A stretch of 64,000 nt of DNA from Mesocentrotus franciscanus (Eukaryota > Echinodermata > Echinoidea > Camarodonta > Strongylocentrotidae). Below the pieces are notes generated by a model that had not been told where the DNA came from, did not search any database, and was given only the letters and a program-made list of their open reading frames with translations. Position 1 is the stretch's first letter, and each line of letters begins with the position of its first letter. Positions 34,956 to 46,432 of the stretch are shown one piece after another. The stretch covers positions 6,865,973 through 6,929,972 of the forward strand of contig CP137679.1 in the NCBI GenBank assembly GCA_037976565.1, written 5' to 3'. The translations under genes and the position numbers were made by a program.

Positions 34956-34986
34956 CTATTATTCTTTTGTTTTAGAGGAGGTGAGT
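34956..34986 (+). other. Candidate acceptor-donor pair (TTTTAG AGGAG|GTGAGT)
   Basis: TATTATTCTTTTGTTTTAG ends at 34975. GAG|GTGAGT follows five bases later, at 34981. This could be a recursive splice site using the AG at 34979-34980, or a 5-nt microexon. A 5-nt exon would shift the reading frame between the candidate coding exons, so the recursive reading is favoured. Confidence 0.25.
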
Positions 34987-35299
34987 AGCCTTAAATATTG
35001 TTTTGCCTTATTTCGGGGGACTTATTGCATGGGTATGCACATTCGATGTACCGGTACATATCAATCTCTCTCTCTCTCTCTTCTCATTCCTCTTTTTTAT
35101 CATACATAGCCTACTTCAAATCTGTATACTACTTAATCTCCTCTTCATTTTTGTACTCTCTTCAACTTCTCCGTGAGCCATATTTCCCCTCCCCCCTACA
35201 TCTTTACTTGATTTCAAGTCCATTTTTTTGTATCATTCATCCCTCATCCTCCCTCTCTTATTTCTCTTTCTGTATCATTATCTGCAATGAAATCAGGAA

Positions 35300-35399
35300 T
35301 ACAAACTTTTTAAGAATATCAGATAATAGACAGAAATTGAGGGCCATGACCGCGGATGTCTGTAACACACCTGGCACTTGATGATGATGATGATGATGG
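35300..35399 (+). pseudogene. Non-LTR retrotransposon 3' terminus with (GAT)n tail
   Basis: The frame encodes RQKLRAMTADVCNTPGT-stop, followed by a (GATGAT)n run. A final (K/R)W/L(R)xMTAxVC...GT peptide just before a short simple repeat is the pattern seen at the C-terminus of LINE-type ORF2 copies in invertebrates (from memory of such elements, not searched). The same ending occurs at 19640-19682. Only the last few dozen codons remain. Confidence 0.5.
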
Positions 35400-35943
35400 T
35401 CTTTATCTGGATTATTCTCCCCTATTCCCCTCTGTCTGATATGTGTCTCTCCATGTAATATCCTTTCCATATTTTATTTCTCTGTGACTCTGTTTGTCAC
35501 TCTATATTTTATGTATTACATGTATATCTCTCTAATTCTTATCTCTGTTCTCCTCTGTTACTACACCTATCTCTTTCTTTGCCTGTGCTAATGACATGTT
35601 TTTTAGTGTCTCTCTCTGTTTGCCTAACTTCTTTTTTCTCCCTTTTCTCCATCTTCCTCTCCTTTTATTCCTTTCCTTCTATTCCTCCAGCTCTTTATCT
35701 ACCGGTACTCTAATTTCAAATCAGATACTCTCCCTAAGAGTCCCTATACAAACGTGCTATTCTCTCCTATCTAGGGCTATGTTGTTTACAAGCATGGTAC
35801 AAGATTGGTATTTTGTTAAAAGCGTGTGCACCATCAACGCTAATTATCGTAACGATCAAAGTGATTCACACTCGTCGTCGTCGCAGCCTCATCAAGAGAG
35901 AACGCTTACTATTTGATTACCAATGACACATGAAAAACATCTG

Positions 35944-36340
35944 TAACTGGTCTGATAAGAGCTAGAAGGACGTTAGCTCTGTGTTTAATGATTTGAGTTA
36001 ACACCCTTTTGATAGACAAATAAAACTCTCACCATGCAGATAGCCATTAAATCTGTGTAGAAAGGGCTGAGTTAACACTGAGCAAACTACCATCACTTCT
36101 AAATGGAATCTGTTGAGAATGTCGTTGAATCATATGATTTAATTCCTTTCTTGCTCTGAGCAGTAATTCATTTGTTAGTGGCCAAAAGGACATTAACCCT
36201 CTTAATGAATTAACATTTGACTATGAGCAAATGAGCAACCCTCATGTGGATGTGTAACTCATTGGTTTAGAGGCAGATGGATATTAAATCTTTGTTAAAT
36301 GTTATGAGTAACAGCCTTCTGACTCAAAGTAGGCGAACAA
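35944..36340. repeat. Cluster of small hairpin elements (family E)
   Basis: At least three diverged copies or half copies follow each other: AGAGCTAGAAGGACGTTAG with GTTAACACCCTTTTGATAGA; TTAGTGGCCAAAAGGACATT; and TTTAGAGGCAGATGGATATT with ACAGCCTTCTGACTCAAAG. Each keeps the AGAAGG and CCTTCTG stem ideas and GTTAA-type junctions. Confidence 0.55.
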
Positions 36341-36349
36341 TATACCCTC

Positions 36350-39300
36350 AGTTCTCAATGTTCTTTGCAGATCTGCATTTTTCTTTATTACTGTTGATTA
36401 ATATTCATATCATACAAGGTTGATATCAAGGTTTAATTAAATGCATAATCAATAAAAGCTGAGGGGAACAGTGTATTCTTATTCCATGGTATTGGTAATG
36501 AGACGATTGAAAACTAAGTTTGAATATCGGGCTATTTTAATTGAAGCCAAAGTGGACTTTTCTAATATACCCTGATTCCTTCCATTAAAACCCATCAAGA
36601 AATTAGTCATTACATTTAGGGGTCAGAAGGGGGAGGCAAAATCCCGCCCCCCCCCCCCATCCCAATTTTGTTGTTGTTGTTATTATTGTTATTATTGTTT
36701 TGTTTATATTTTTCATTTCTGGAAGGGCAACTATCCCTGATGGATTACAACAATATGCAATATTCTGGCAAAATTCACAAAGCAATTCAAGTCTAACTTT
36801 ATTTGATGTGACAATCCTCATTTCAAAAAGAACATTTATATAGGAAAGTGAGAGGTTGATTGAAATAATGAAAGTACATACTATCACAGCTCTTCATGTC
36901 TAAAGATGTCAGAGCAAAGAGATATCAGGGGGTGGGATCATGGACCATGGTGGGATGGGCCAACCAGACTCACCAGCACAACCAAGCTTCATTTTTAAGG
37001 GTGGGAGAAGGTCAAATAACATTGTGATTTGTCAGCCAGTGGTATTGTCAATTATCATAACATAGCAGTGCCACTAGCAGCATTTCATTTTAGTTCTTGC
37101 TCTATTTTGAAAAGAAGAATGTGAGAAATGTAACAAATGTAATCCAATAAGTTGATACTTGGTTTGAATAGATTGGACAAGAATAACATGATTTTTTTCT
37201 TCTAAGCATGATGGCATGAACTTGACTTTCAATGTTATTCAAAGAAAAAATATGAAGTTGAAGTGTCAAATAAATACAATGTGCAAACAAATGGGTTGTG
37301 ATATAATTTAAAAAAACAATGATAGTATTTATTTTAACACTCTTTATTTCAATATCTATTCATTTGTTGATTCCTGATGGTAATTTTTAAGTGATGGCTT
37401 AATTTTGTTTGTATGAAAATGAAACTTTGTGGAATGGTAAATGTTAGATCTATAGAAAAAATGATTATCAATTGTTTAAATCTCAATACAGAAATAATAT
37501 ATGTGTACATTACTGAATTCATTTTGCTTCTTGGTATTTCTTAATTCAAGTGTTCACATGGAATTGTAACAAATATACAGGAAATAAAATGTCTAGCAAG
37601 AGGACATAGGGATAATTCAGATTATTTTCTTGGCTAGAGTTTCATTAGAATGATTAGTTTTCAGCCTAAATGCCAACTGTGATCTCTCTTCGTCCATCCA
37701 TCCGTCCGTCCAAACAAGAGACAAGGAAAAGGATCGGATTGAATGACGCCCAGCACTTGTGGATTAAGAGTGTAGTAGGCCATTCACACGGAAGGAAATT
37801 TGTACCAAGATTGTGTAAAAAAATATGAATAAAGAAATATATAATGGTAATAGTATGACCTCATTTTTCAGGATACAGCCTTTTCAGTATTAGAACTTCT
37901 CTTCCTTAATCATTATATGAGCGCCATGAGCACCGGTTACCGGCAATATACACAAAGCCATCATTGTCATATAGTGAAAGGGCATACCAATGGTATATAA
38001 TATCATATAAAGAACCATCATATAAAGCAAATAGTTGTATTGAGGTCTGGTTTTATACTGAGCTATGCTAGCTGTGTGGTTGGGATTTGCATCAGCATCT
38101 TCATAGAGGATACTGTAAAGAAAACAGAAAATGTTTGTGTCCATGAAACTTTCACAAAATTTGTGAGGAGTCCTGATTTCGCGAAAGTTTTTTATTGTGA
38201 CTCAGTGCATTGACTGCCAGAACACAATACTGTACACTCTACAAGTAATTCAACTTGTAACATTGCATGTACGGTATAGATCTAGCATGCAATAAGATAC
38301 AAATTTAATGAAATTGTGTTCAGCAGCATCAAAACAAATGGTTTCTGATATTGTTGCAAGATTTGTTTTAATATACATATATAATTTTTTTTTTCATTGT
38401 CGGCAACTCGCGCTCATTTCATGTCGAGAAAAAGGCAGTGAGCTCCAATTCGTGAAGTCTCATGTCGCCAAAGTTTCTGGTTATACAGTAAGCCCCAGCC
38501 ATTTATACAGTTTTCAGACAATATGATGATGTTCACACTCACAAGAAGACGACTGTAGAATATTTATTGTTTTTTTTGGGGGGTGGGGGTTGAAATGCTG
38601 CTCTGACATCCGTTGCTCCCATTAGGACCTACAATGTTATGTGAAGTTCAGACTCTATAGACAAATAGGCCTGCAGTGTTTGTATATATATATATACAAT
38701 AATATGCATTATGTTGGTCTGAATGGGAAGAGGAACAGTCCTAAATCGAAGCATTCCCAAGTAGGCATTAAGCTATTATCAGATGCATCCTGGGAGAGCC
38801 TGCATGCTGCCCCTCAGAGTCTCCGAGATCGTCTGCCCATTTTGCATGTCGTCACTTCATTCAATTGTCAACGGATAGAAAGGGAGATGTGTGAAATACG
38901 AGAGAGAGGGATTATGTGCTGGAAATTCCAGTTCATCCTTTTGAAGATAAGATTGAACAGGAAAGAATGACGTCTCTTGAGAGTCACAAGGGGGTTAAAC
39001 CTGTATGCTCTTACACAGACTTAATGCCCTTCTGTCTCTTAACAGATCATACATGTACATGTATTATAATGTATTTAGAAGAACAGAGCAAGTGGCAAAT
39101 GATGGATTGAATTTTGGAAAATATCTAATCAACACTCAGTTATTTCTCTGGCTGGGCTTCATTTTATTTTACAAAGTTTTTTTTTTTCTGGAAGAAGATA
39201 AGTATACAACATGAGATAATGGGGAATTGACCGATTTGAAATGTACATTAAATAAATGAAAAAAACTTTTTGACCAGTATTAATTAAAGCGAACTAACTA

Positions 39301-41580
39301 AAGGTCAGATTTTAGTAGTTAGATTTAGTCCACTGACTAATGAAGCACCATTTGCCAAACTCCTCATCCTGTTAAAGTTAATGATTTTATTAAACTTAAT
39401 GACCCCCAAAAAAAAAAGAAGCCATATCACCATGAATTCAATTTCTCTTTTTCATTTCATGAATGGATACATTTTGTTTATTCATTTTTGTAAAGAGAGT
39501 CACAATAATTTTCATGGCACAAAAAGTTGACACTTGACAGTCAATAAATCAGTGGCCTACTTAAGTTACTCCACAGATTTGAATATGAGACTTAAACTTG
39601 AAATAGTTCTACTATTCTTCTGGATATCAGGGTGAGACACTGGCTAAAGATCTGATAAACAATCAAGTTCTGTTGATTCAAATATTACTTTGATTGGAAC
39701 AGTAAAAAAGTGAAGACGGAGGGAGGACTATTGTCTGTTTTTGTGGTAGTTTGTACAGTAGCATCGGATGTCAGAAAAAATCAATACAACTTATGATTGA
39801 TCAGTCAGGGTAATGAGGTTGGAATGGAGTTGTGATTGATCATCAATTGCAGCCTTCTAGAATTACTCACCATAGTTATTCTGTATTACTTTTTTTTGTT
39901 AACCTAGCATGGCTTTGATCATATTACCATTGATATAAGGATAATGATTACTCTTGATTAGAGTATTGTTTGTTTGTTTGATTTTATTTCTGCAAATATT
40001 ATACCATTTATAATTTGCTGTAAAAAAGCCATTACATTATAAAACGTGATTGTTGGTTTACAGTCCTTGGATTCATAATTCATGATGGAGGGTTCAATAC
40101 CATTGGACTGATTTTGTTCCAAATCAGCAGTCATTTCATAATATTGATAATAGGAAATATATTTTGGGATCCAGATTAAATGAGCCTTGATATTAAAAAT
40201 TGAAAATCAAAAAATTAAATAATAGCTTAAGAAGGACTTTGGTTTCCCTAATGCTTGATTATTTTTTATAGAATTGTCATAATATATGATATGCCATTTT
40301 GTGATACAAAGGCATTATTTCTTAGAGGTCTTGTAATCTTTAAATGCAGGCTACACTATACAACAATTGTAAATTATCATTACATCATACAGATACAGAG
40401 GCTTATTTATGCGGTTAAACCAATAATGTGTCTTGCATAAGTTGAAAGAGTGAAGTTGAACAGGATGTAGTTGCCAGTTGAAGGGGAGTTCCTCTTTCGG
40501 GTAAATTCATGAATCGTTTGTAGTTACGCATGGCGAGTGCTTCTCATTAGATCTTGTTGGTTTTGTTCCAGTGAATAATTTTCAAACATGCCATAAATTC
40601 TTACATGGTCGGGGATAAACGATTGGGGCTTAAAGCCGGTACTAAACCACAAACTAAGTGCAAAGTGGAAAAACAAGAAAATTGCATTTCATGCTTTATA
40701 GTAGGTGATCACTGTGTTCCTGGTCCAGTGTGGAACAGGACCTCTCAACGCTATACTTCCATGCAATTTGCTCCTGTTTAGCTGTCAATATTTTGGACTA
40801 TCCATAGCTCGCTTTTTCACTTGCTAGCCAAGTTGACAGGAACACACAATGCATCAAGTCATGGATGATTGACTGCCAACATATAATTCTTTGGATGGGA
40901 CTAGTGGACTTGAAATTCCTGCTCTGTGCATTTGAATACATTGTTTCCCTGACCCGACTATAAAGCAGGTGGTCTGACGAGGACAGTCTTGTTCGGTTTT
41001 AATTCTTCTTTCACACAAAAATAAAAACCGCAGACAATTCTTCGTCTGTGGTAGATAACAACCACATTACCTGCATATGACTACTCTTGTGGATATTAAA
41101 AGATAAAGTGATGTGATTACTGCTAGATAGAAGGATTTGGTGAGGATATAATTTGGACCTATCAAGGGCACTGACCATTAACAGAAACTTCATGGTCAAG
41201 ACTTGAATCGAGGAATGGATCCATTTTGATGAACTTCAGAAGCTGTACAACTTCATGAGTGCAATGTTTTTGAAGGGTTTGTTTTTGTGACATTGATCCA
41301 ATGCCTATGACAATTGTGCATGTTTGTTGGAAACACTGGAAAACGTATATACGCCCAAGTCTCGTGGTGGTGATAAGCTCCCAGATCTTTGAAAGTTGTA
41401 AAGTATTTTGATGGACTTTGGACAGTGGATCACAGAGGAATTTAGCTTTACCAAATTATTATTACAATAATTTTTGTTTCTGTTTGGAACAAATGTTTCT
41501 GTCACCAGAGAAACTCTGAATATTTTTTCCAGTTAATATTGTCTCTGAAATGTCACATTTATAAGAGGGCTTTGTTTAGT
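36350..41580. other. Unassigned AT-rich DNA
   Basis: About 5 kb without a recognisable gene or transposon. It contains a C run at 36645-36658, a short ATCC/GTCC repeat at 37692-37712 and TATATATA near 38688. There are less AT-rich unique patches at 38395-38490, 38755-38900 and 40470-40760 that could be regulatory. No exon passes both splice-site and frame tests. Confidence 0.4.
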
Positions 41581-41584
41581 TCAG

Positions 41585-41910
41585 TGTGCATGCTAGATTC
41601 TTACCAAACAATCCTTGAACTCCTCAAAATTGTTACAGCATATCAGACAGTATTTCTTCATTCATGAAATAAAAGAGGATTCATTTAATCTGAATGCATA
41701 GTTGCATACCAATTCTTTTTCAATTAGCAAAGGATTCTTGAAGTCCTTAAAAGAATACCTTACAGCATATTTGATAGTTTTGCTTCATTAATGAAATAAA
41801 TTGCTTCGTTCATTTAATCTAAAATGCTTTATAGATTGCGGGAAGACCAAACAAATCTTGAAATCCTTAAAACTCCACATCTTTACAGCATATATGAGAC
41901 AGTTTGTTAA
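41585..41910. repeat. Decayed tandem repeat, ~125-bp units
   Basis: TTACAGCATATCAGACAGT (about 41632), TTACAGCATATTTGATAGT (about 41761) and TTTACAGCATATATGAGACA (about 41881) mark three units. The shared CTTCATT-ATGAAATAAA and TTGAA-TCCTTAAAA parts lie between. Non-coding. Confidence 0.65.
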
Positions 41911-43287
41911 GCCCATGAACACAAATCTCTATCTCAAGAGCCTTTATTGATCCCTTTTTTAAAGAATTCTCTTGCTCTGATCCTTGACAAGTTCAGCGGC
42001 TTTGTTTCCTGAAACAAGAAAAAATCAATGCAATCAATATTTCTGAAGGACTTCTCAATTACTGCAGTCTTAGGGAGTATCAGCCGTTTCCTGTTGGAGT
42101 GCATCAATCAATTGTCTTGTCTGCTGCCATTAATGAGAAAACACTCACATTTTTGTCATCATTTTGAGTGATCGAAGAATCTGATTCAGAAGAAAGACTT
42201 TATATTTGTCAAAATTTGTATATGTCACAAAAACATTTGCAAATTTGAAGAGGTGGATTGCAAACTATAATATCAGTCTCTCTGACTTTGTGTAGACTAT
42301 AACAAACTTTTGCACATTGCACTGGTAGCAAATATGCCTACTGGATAGTTTTATGAATGCACTTCTTTTCACGATCTGCTAATGAAAAAAAATCATTGAA
42401 AAGAGTCGATCTACATGTATATCGAATAGATAGGCTTATCCTTCAGAATGAAAGGAGGATACTTCTTGGCATTCCAATTTACAATCACACAAACAACAAC
42501 TACCTATGAACAGTCAAACAGTCATTGAAATTGAAGTTTTATGATCAGTTCTAGCTATTAGGGTCACTGATAATCTGGGTCAGTTTAGTTCTAGTCATCT
42601 AAAACATTGACCTATAATATTACTATTTCTGGATTATCATTCGCATCGTTTGTACCTGAGGTTGAACATTTAATTTTGTTCTCGGAATAACATAGTACAG
42701 GTAATCATCATGAAGGGAATGATTTAATTAAATGATATTTTCACTTGAACTCTGACTTTGGAGGACATAAAATAGGTGACATGAAGACCACATTTTATAT
42801 CCTGTAAGTTAAACAGAGCAGTGATTGAAACATCTGATTTATTGCAAATTTGCAGGATATTTCTCCAGCAAAATAATGGTACAAAACTGAGCAGTTTTAA
42901 ACGGAACAAAAACTGGTGGAGATAAACAAGGAGTTACAACATATACCTGACCTGGAGATATGTGTACCAGTAATATCATTGGAGGTACATGTAATTCAGT
43001 TAAGTTTTGAGACCACCTCTGCCAAAAGAAGAGGGGAAATAACAGTTTTTGATTATGTGCCTTTCGACTTTGATGAAGTAAAGTTTTGAGAAACTCCCTT
43101 CAAACTGGAAGAAAATGAAACTTTGTGGATGCTATATAAGATATTACAGAGTTTAGCTACATTTGCATGTGATTTCATCAACTTTGGATAATTTTTTTAC
43201 AAATTAGGAGAAACAAAACACTTTAGAAAATAAAGTTTCTACAAATTGGAAGAACAAAACAGTTCAGACGATATAGAACAGGAGATG

Positions 43288-43335
43288 AGATAACTCGTCC
43301 TGATAACTCGTCCCGATAACTCGTCCCGATAACTC
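43288..43335. repeat. 13-bp tandem repeat (GATAACTCGTCCC)
   Basis: Three full units and part of a fourth follow each other. The array ends exactly where the open frame of the 43336 exon candidate starts. Confidence 0.85.
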
Positions 43336-43417
43336 ATGTTGCTTTGTTGGATAAGCTTCTGCTGTGGTGTGACAAAAGAGACGGACATGTATCGAGCTAT
43401 GAGGAGGCGTGGCATAG
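43336..43417 (+). CDS. Candidate alternative first coding exon, weak
   Basis: ATG at 43336 follows an in-frame TAA and opens 27 codons (start MLLCWISFCCGVTKETD, end YRAMRRRGI). They run to GGCATAG|GTAAGTC, a donor matching consensus at all six intron positions. The leftover G gives phase 1, again compatible with the 2-nt start of the exon at 58673. Against it: the exon is tiny, the peptide is Cys-rich and unrecognised, and AG|GTAAGT should turn up about once in this much DNA by chance. There is no visible promoter. Transcript data would decide. Confidence 0.2.
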
Positions 43418-43487
43418 GTAAGTCGGCTAGATTTTGAGTCTGCAAGTTTTGACCCAGTATATCACTGGAAAACTAATCTAGATAATG

Positions 43488-43853
43488 TCTGTTTACAAAT
43501 CCCAAACACCACTTTGAAAAATCTTCAATTTTTTTGGACTACCATTTACACTAGTGGAAAACCCATAAAAAGCGTCAAAGTTTGCTTATACCGTGCGCAT
43601 GCGTGACTCGTCGGTGCCCTGCATGCGTTAGCACGGAAGCGAAGAAAGTCATGTGAGCAAAAATATGCATCTTACCGAAGTTTGCATTTACACTGCAAAA
43701 AATCAATGAAACTTTGGCAGGCGTTTAAACAAAAACATACTCCGAACGTGAATATTTCAATTTTGATTCCCCCCCCCCCCTGCTGTGTTTGCCAGTAGTT
43801 GCACATGGGAATGTGAGAAATTCAATGATTTTTATTGCAGTATAAATGCAGCT
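43488..43853 (+). mobile_element. CATTTACAC element (family D), copy 2
   Basis: Starts GTTTACAAATCCCAAACACC and ends TTGCAGTATAAATGCAGCTA, with the internal CCATTTACACTAGTGGAAAA, GTGCGCATGCGTGACTCG, GCATTTACACTGCAAAAAAT and GGCAGGCGTTTAAAC blocks shared with the other copies. A C run (43769-43780) replaces part of the interior. AATGTCTGTTT occurs at both edges and may be a duplication or flank similarity. Confidence 0.8.
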
Positions 43854-43856
43854 AAT

Positions 43857-43930
43857 GTCTGTTTGGAGTCAGAAGGGAGTTCACTAATAGACTCTTATCA
43901 GAGACAGAGGTAAACATGTTCTCCTGACTC
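43857..43930. mobile_element. Small hairpin element (family E), adjoining family D
   Basis: TGTCTGTTTGGAGTCAGAAG pairs with TTCTCCTGACTCTGAGGAG around a short centre. It directly abuts the end of the family D copy. Confidence 0.55.
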
Positions 43931-45200
43931 TGAGGAGATGACATTGCCATGTAATAAAACTGGAGCAAATTGTTCACTACAGCTATTATTGCAGTGCACA
44001 AGAAACCTCAGGAGTTACACAAAATTGAGTGTTTTAATCTACTTCAATATTTCACAGCATCGAGACTGTGAGGACTGCTTGTGAAATTCCTGACAGTTTC
44101 TTGCATACATTAAAGGTAATGCAAAGTTTTGTGAAATGTTAAAATTGGATGGATAGTCATTCTTTAAATTGTTGATGTATTTGGATACCCCTGTGGATGT
44201 ATTATAAGCACTAAAAAATTTAACCCCTAAAACACTTCTGCTTTCGAGCAAATTGAATAATAAAAATTTACCGGTGCTCCCAGTAAATTTCAAATAGCGC
44301 CTAAGGCCATTCCATGGTAGCTGCGACCATGAAAATCTCAGAGTATGCAGTTCTGATATATAATTTCCAAACGGGAATAGAAAATCGGTCGATTGTAGTA
44401 AAAAAACATTGTTTTAAAGCTAAAGTAATATCAGTCTTGAGAGGGAGCTATACAACATAAAGAGTTTATTATTGACAATGTCATCACTTTAGACTCGATT
44501 TCAACCGCGACAACGATCATTGAATATTGTAAAATCGCATATGCTTCCAATATGTTCATTTGAACCAAATTCATGACCCTTTACCAAAACTTTGTAATAC
44601 CTTTAAGCTTCTGGGTTTTACAGTGTATATATAAACTTAGTCTAATCATTTCATTAGTAAATGTACTAAATGTAGGCCCTGTTTTCCTTCTTCTTCTTCT
44701 TTTTTTCACTTTCAAGTATGACAAATTATCGCTCCAATTGGAAATTACACCCAAATAACCTGTGCTGATAATTAAAGTGTTATAATTCTGCTTGTATCTA
44801 TGCTCTTTTGAGCAAGTTTTGAGCAAAAAAGTAGTTATCATGACGACCTTTTGAGTGAAAAAAAAGTTGTTTGAAATTCATATGGGTTCAGTATTTTCCT
44901 TTTAAACGCCCACCGCGGTCCGGCCTGGCCATGCAATCAATCATTTCTCATCTATGTATGCATACTATATTTCATATTACCACATGTGAACTTGAGTCAC
45001 TCTCAAACATGACACGGTTATGAACCAAACAAATACCAACATTTATTCATTTCATGGAATGATTGCTAAATCTTTTGTCAATTTTTTGGGGCGGAAATGT
45101 GTTCATGTGTGTCGGCCCACACAAGTGCAGGGGGTCTAATGTATTTCATGATGATCTCACAGATTGAATTGTTCAAGTTCAAATTCTTTGTGTGATTATT
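43931..45200. other. Unassigned DNA
   Basis: Short frames on both strands without splice or family support. No clear repeat family was recognised. Confidence 0.4.
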
Positions 45201-45206
45201 ACACAA

Positions 45207-45207
45207 T

Positions 45208-45250
<43 letters not shown>

Positions 45251-45256
45251 GAGGGG
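45207..45256. repeat. (GA)n microsatellite
   Basis: About 40 bp of GAGAGA followed by a GGGGGAGGGGG stretch. Confidence 0.95.
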
Positions 45257-45604
45257 GTAATGGTGGAATCTGAAGAGTCGTGTGCATAAGTTTGGGTATG
45301 TTTGAACTTGTCAATGAATTCTGCATGAGTTTGGTATTTCCTTTTAAGTATGTCACTAGCGTGATTTGCAAAGGATATTTTTCATTTTTATCTAAAGATG
45401 CGGTGTAGTAATTAGTCCAAACTTTTTCAATATCACCTTTTATTTGACTACTTTTTTCAGAGATATTAAAGTAATGCCCCTTAAAGATGGATAAAATTGA
45501 AGATTGATTATGTTCTTTTAGTCGTACATCTCATTATTTAGATTGAGAGTTAGGTTAGTGTTATAGTAGTCAGGTCTAAGCGGGAAAAAAACACTTTGAT
45601 ATCC

Positions 45605-45800
45605 AGAGAGGTAGGTGTAAGTTGACCAATCATTTGACCAATCATTTGACCAATACAATCCTGGATCAGTGAGATAGAATCAATGATAGGTAGGGACACT
45701 AGGAAGTACAGGATCAGTAGGTTGTAAGACCAAAAGGATGTTTGACCAAAAGGTTGTAAGACCAATAGGATGTTTGACCGATGATACAGATGACCAATAA
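45605..45800. repeat. TTTGACCAATCA / AAGACCAATAGGATG motif array
   Basis: TTTGACCAATCA is repeated at about 45632-45655. Then GTAAGACCAAAAGGATG and TTTGACC(A/G)A variants recur about every 20-30 bp up to 45800. Low-order tandem, non-coding. Confidence 0.65.
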
Positions 45801-46098
45801 GATATGGAATCAATGACAATGTAAGACCATGCAATCAGATGTACCACCATCATATTTCATGCTTATTTTGTACACAGGTGCACATAAAGTTAGCTCTTAA
45901 ACTTTTGTTTTTAAAAAGTAAAACACTAGTTCCTTCATGAATGTTTAGAAGGCCCTACATGAGGTCCATTTCTCTGAAAGTCACCCCTTTGCATCTATCT
46001 ATACATTCATTTCCCAGATATTAATGTTATATGTTTGAAGTCGGCCAATGTTGTTTGTACCTTGTTGACTCATTCAACTTGGCGGTAGGTCTTACGTA

Positions 46099-46432
46099 GA
46101 GGTGTTGTAGTCTAGTGGATGATTGTCACCTGACTGTAGATAACAAGGTACAGGGTTCAAATCCAGGCCCGGCACTAAAGTCCTTTGGCAAGACATTAAT
46201 CTACGTTTGCCACTCTCCACCCAGGTGTTAAATGGGAAAGTTAATGTAGTTTGCTCAGCATTATGAGCATCTGTAAAATGACGCCTGGCTATAATGCTAC
46301 CCAGGGAGTGGAGAATGTGCATAAATTGTGTGCGGGCAAGCCTGAAACCGATGACTGGGGTAATATAAAGCGCTTAGAGACATGGCCGATGTATTAAGCG
46401 CTATATAAACACGGAAGCGGAATATATTATAT
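46099..46432 (+). mobile_element. tRNA-derived SINE (family A), forward orientation
   Basis: Head GAGGTGTTGTAGTCTAGTGG carries a good A box (TAGTCTAGTGG), and the B box is GGTTCAAATCC at about 46156. The body includes GGCAAGACATTAATCTACG, GCCACTCTCCACCCAGG and a distal AAAGCGCTTAGAGACATG / AAGCGCTATATAAAC segment. The tail is ATATTATATC. This is the only full-length forward copy, and it shows the pol III promoter directly. Confidence 0.9.

Noticed and set aside
38308..38526. Possible exon near 38439-38500 ending at ACA|GTAAGC
   Set aside because: The acceptor (GTCGAG) has no pyrimidine tract directly before it, and the peptide is unremarkable. Evidence is too thin.
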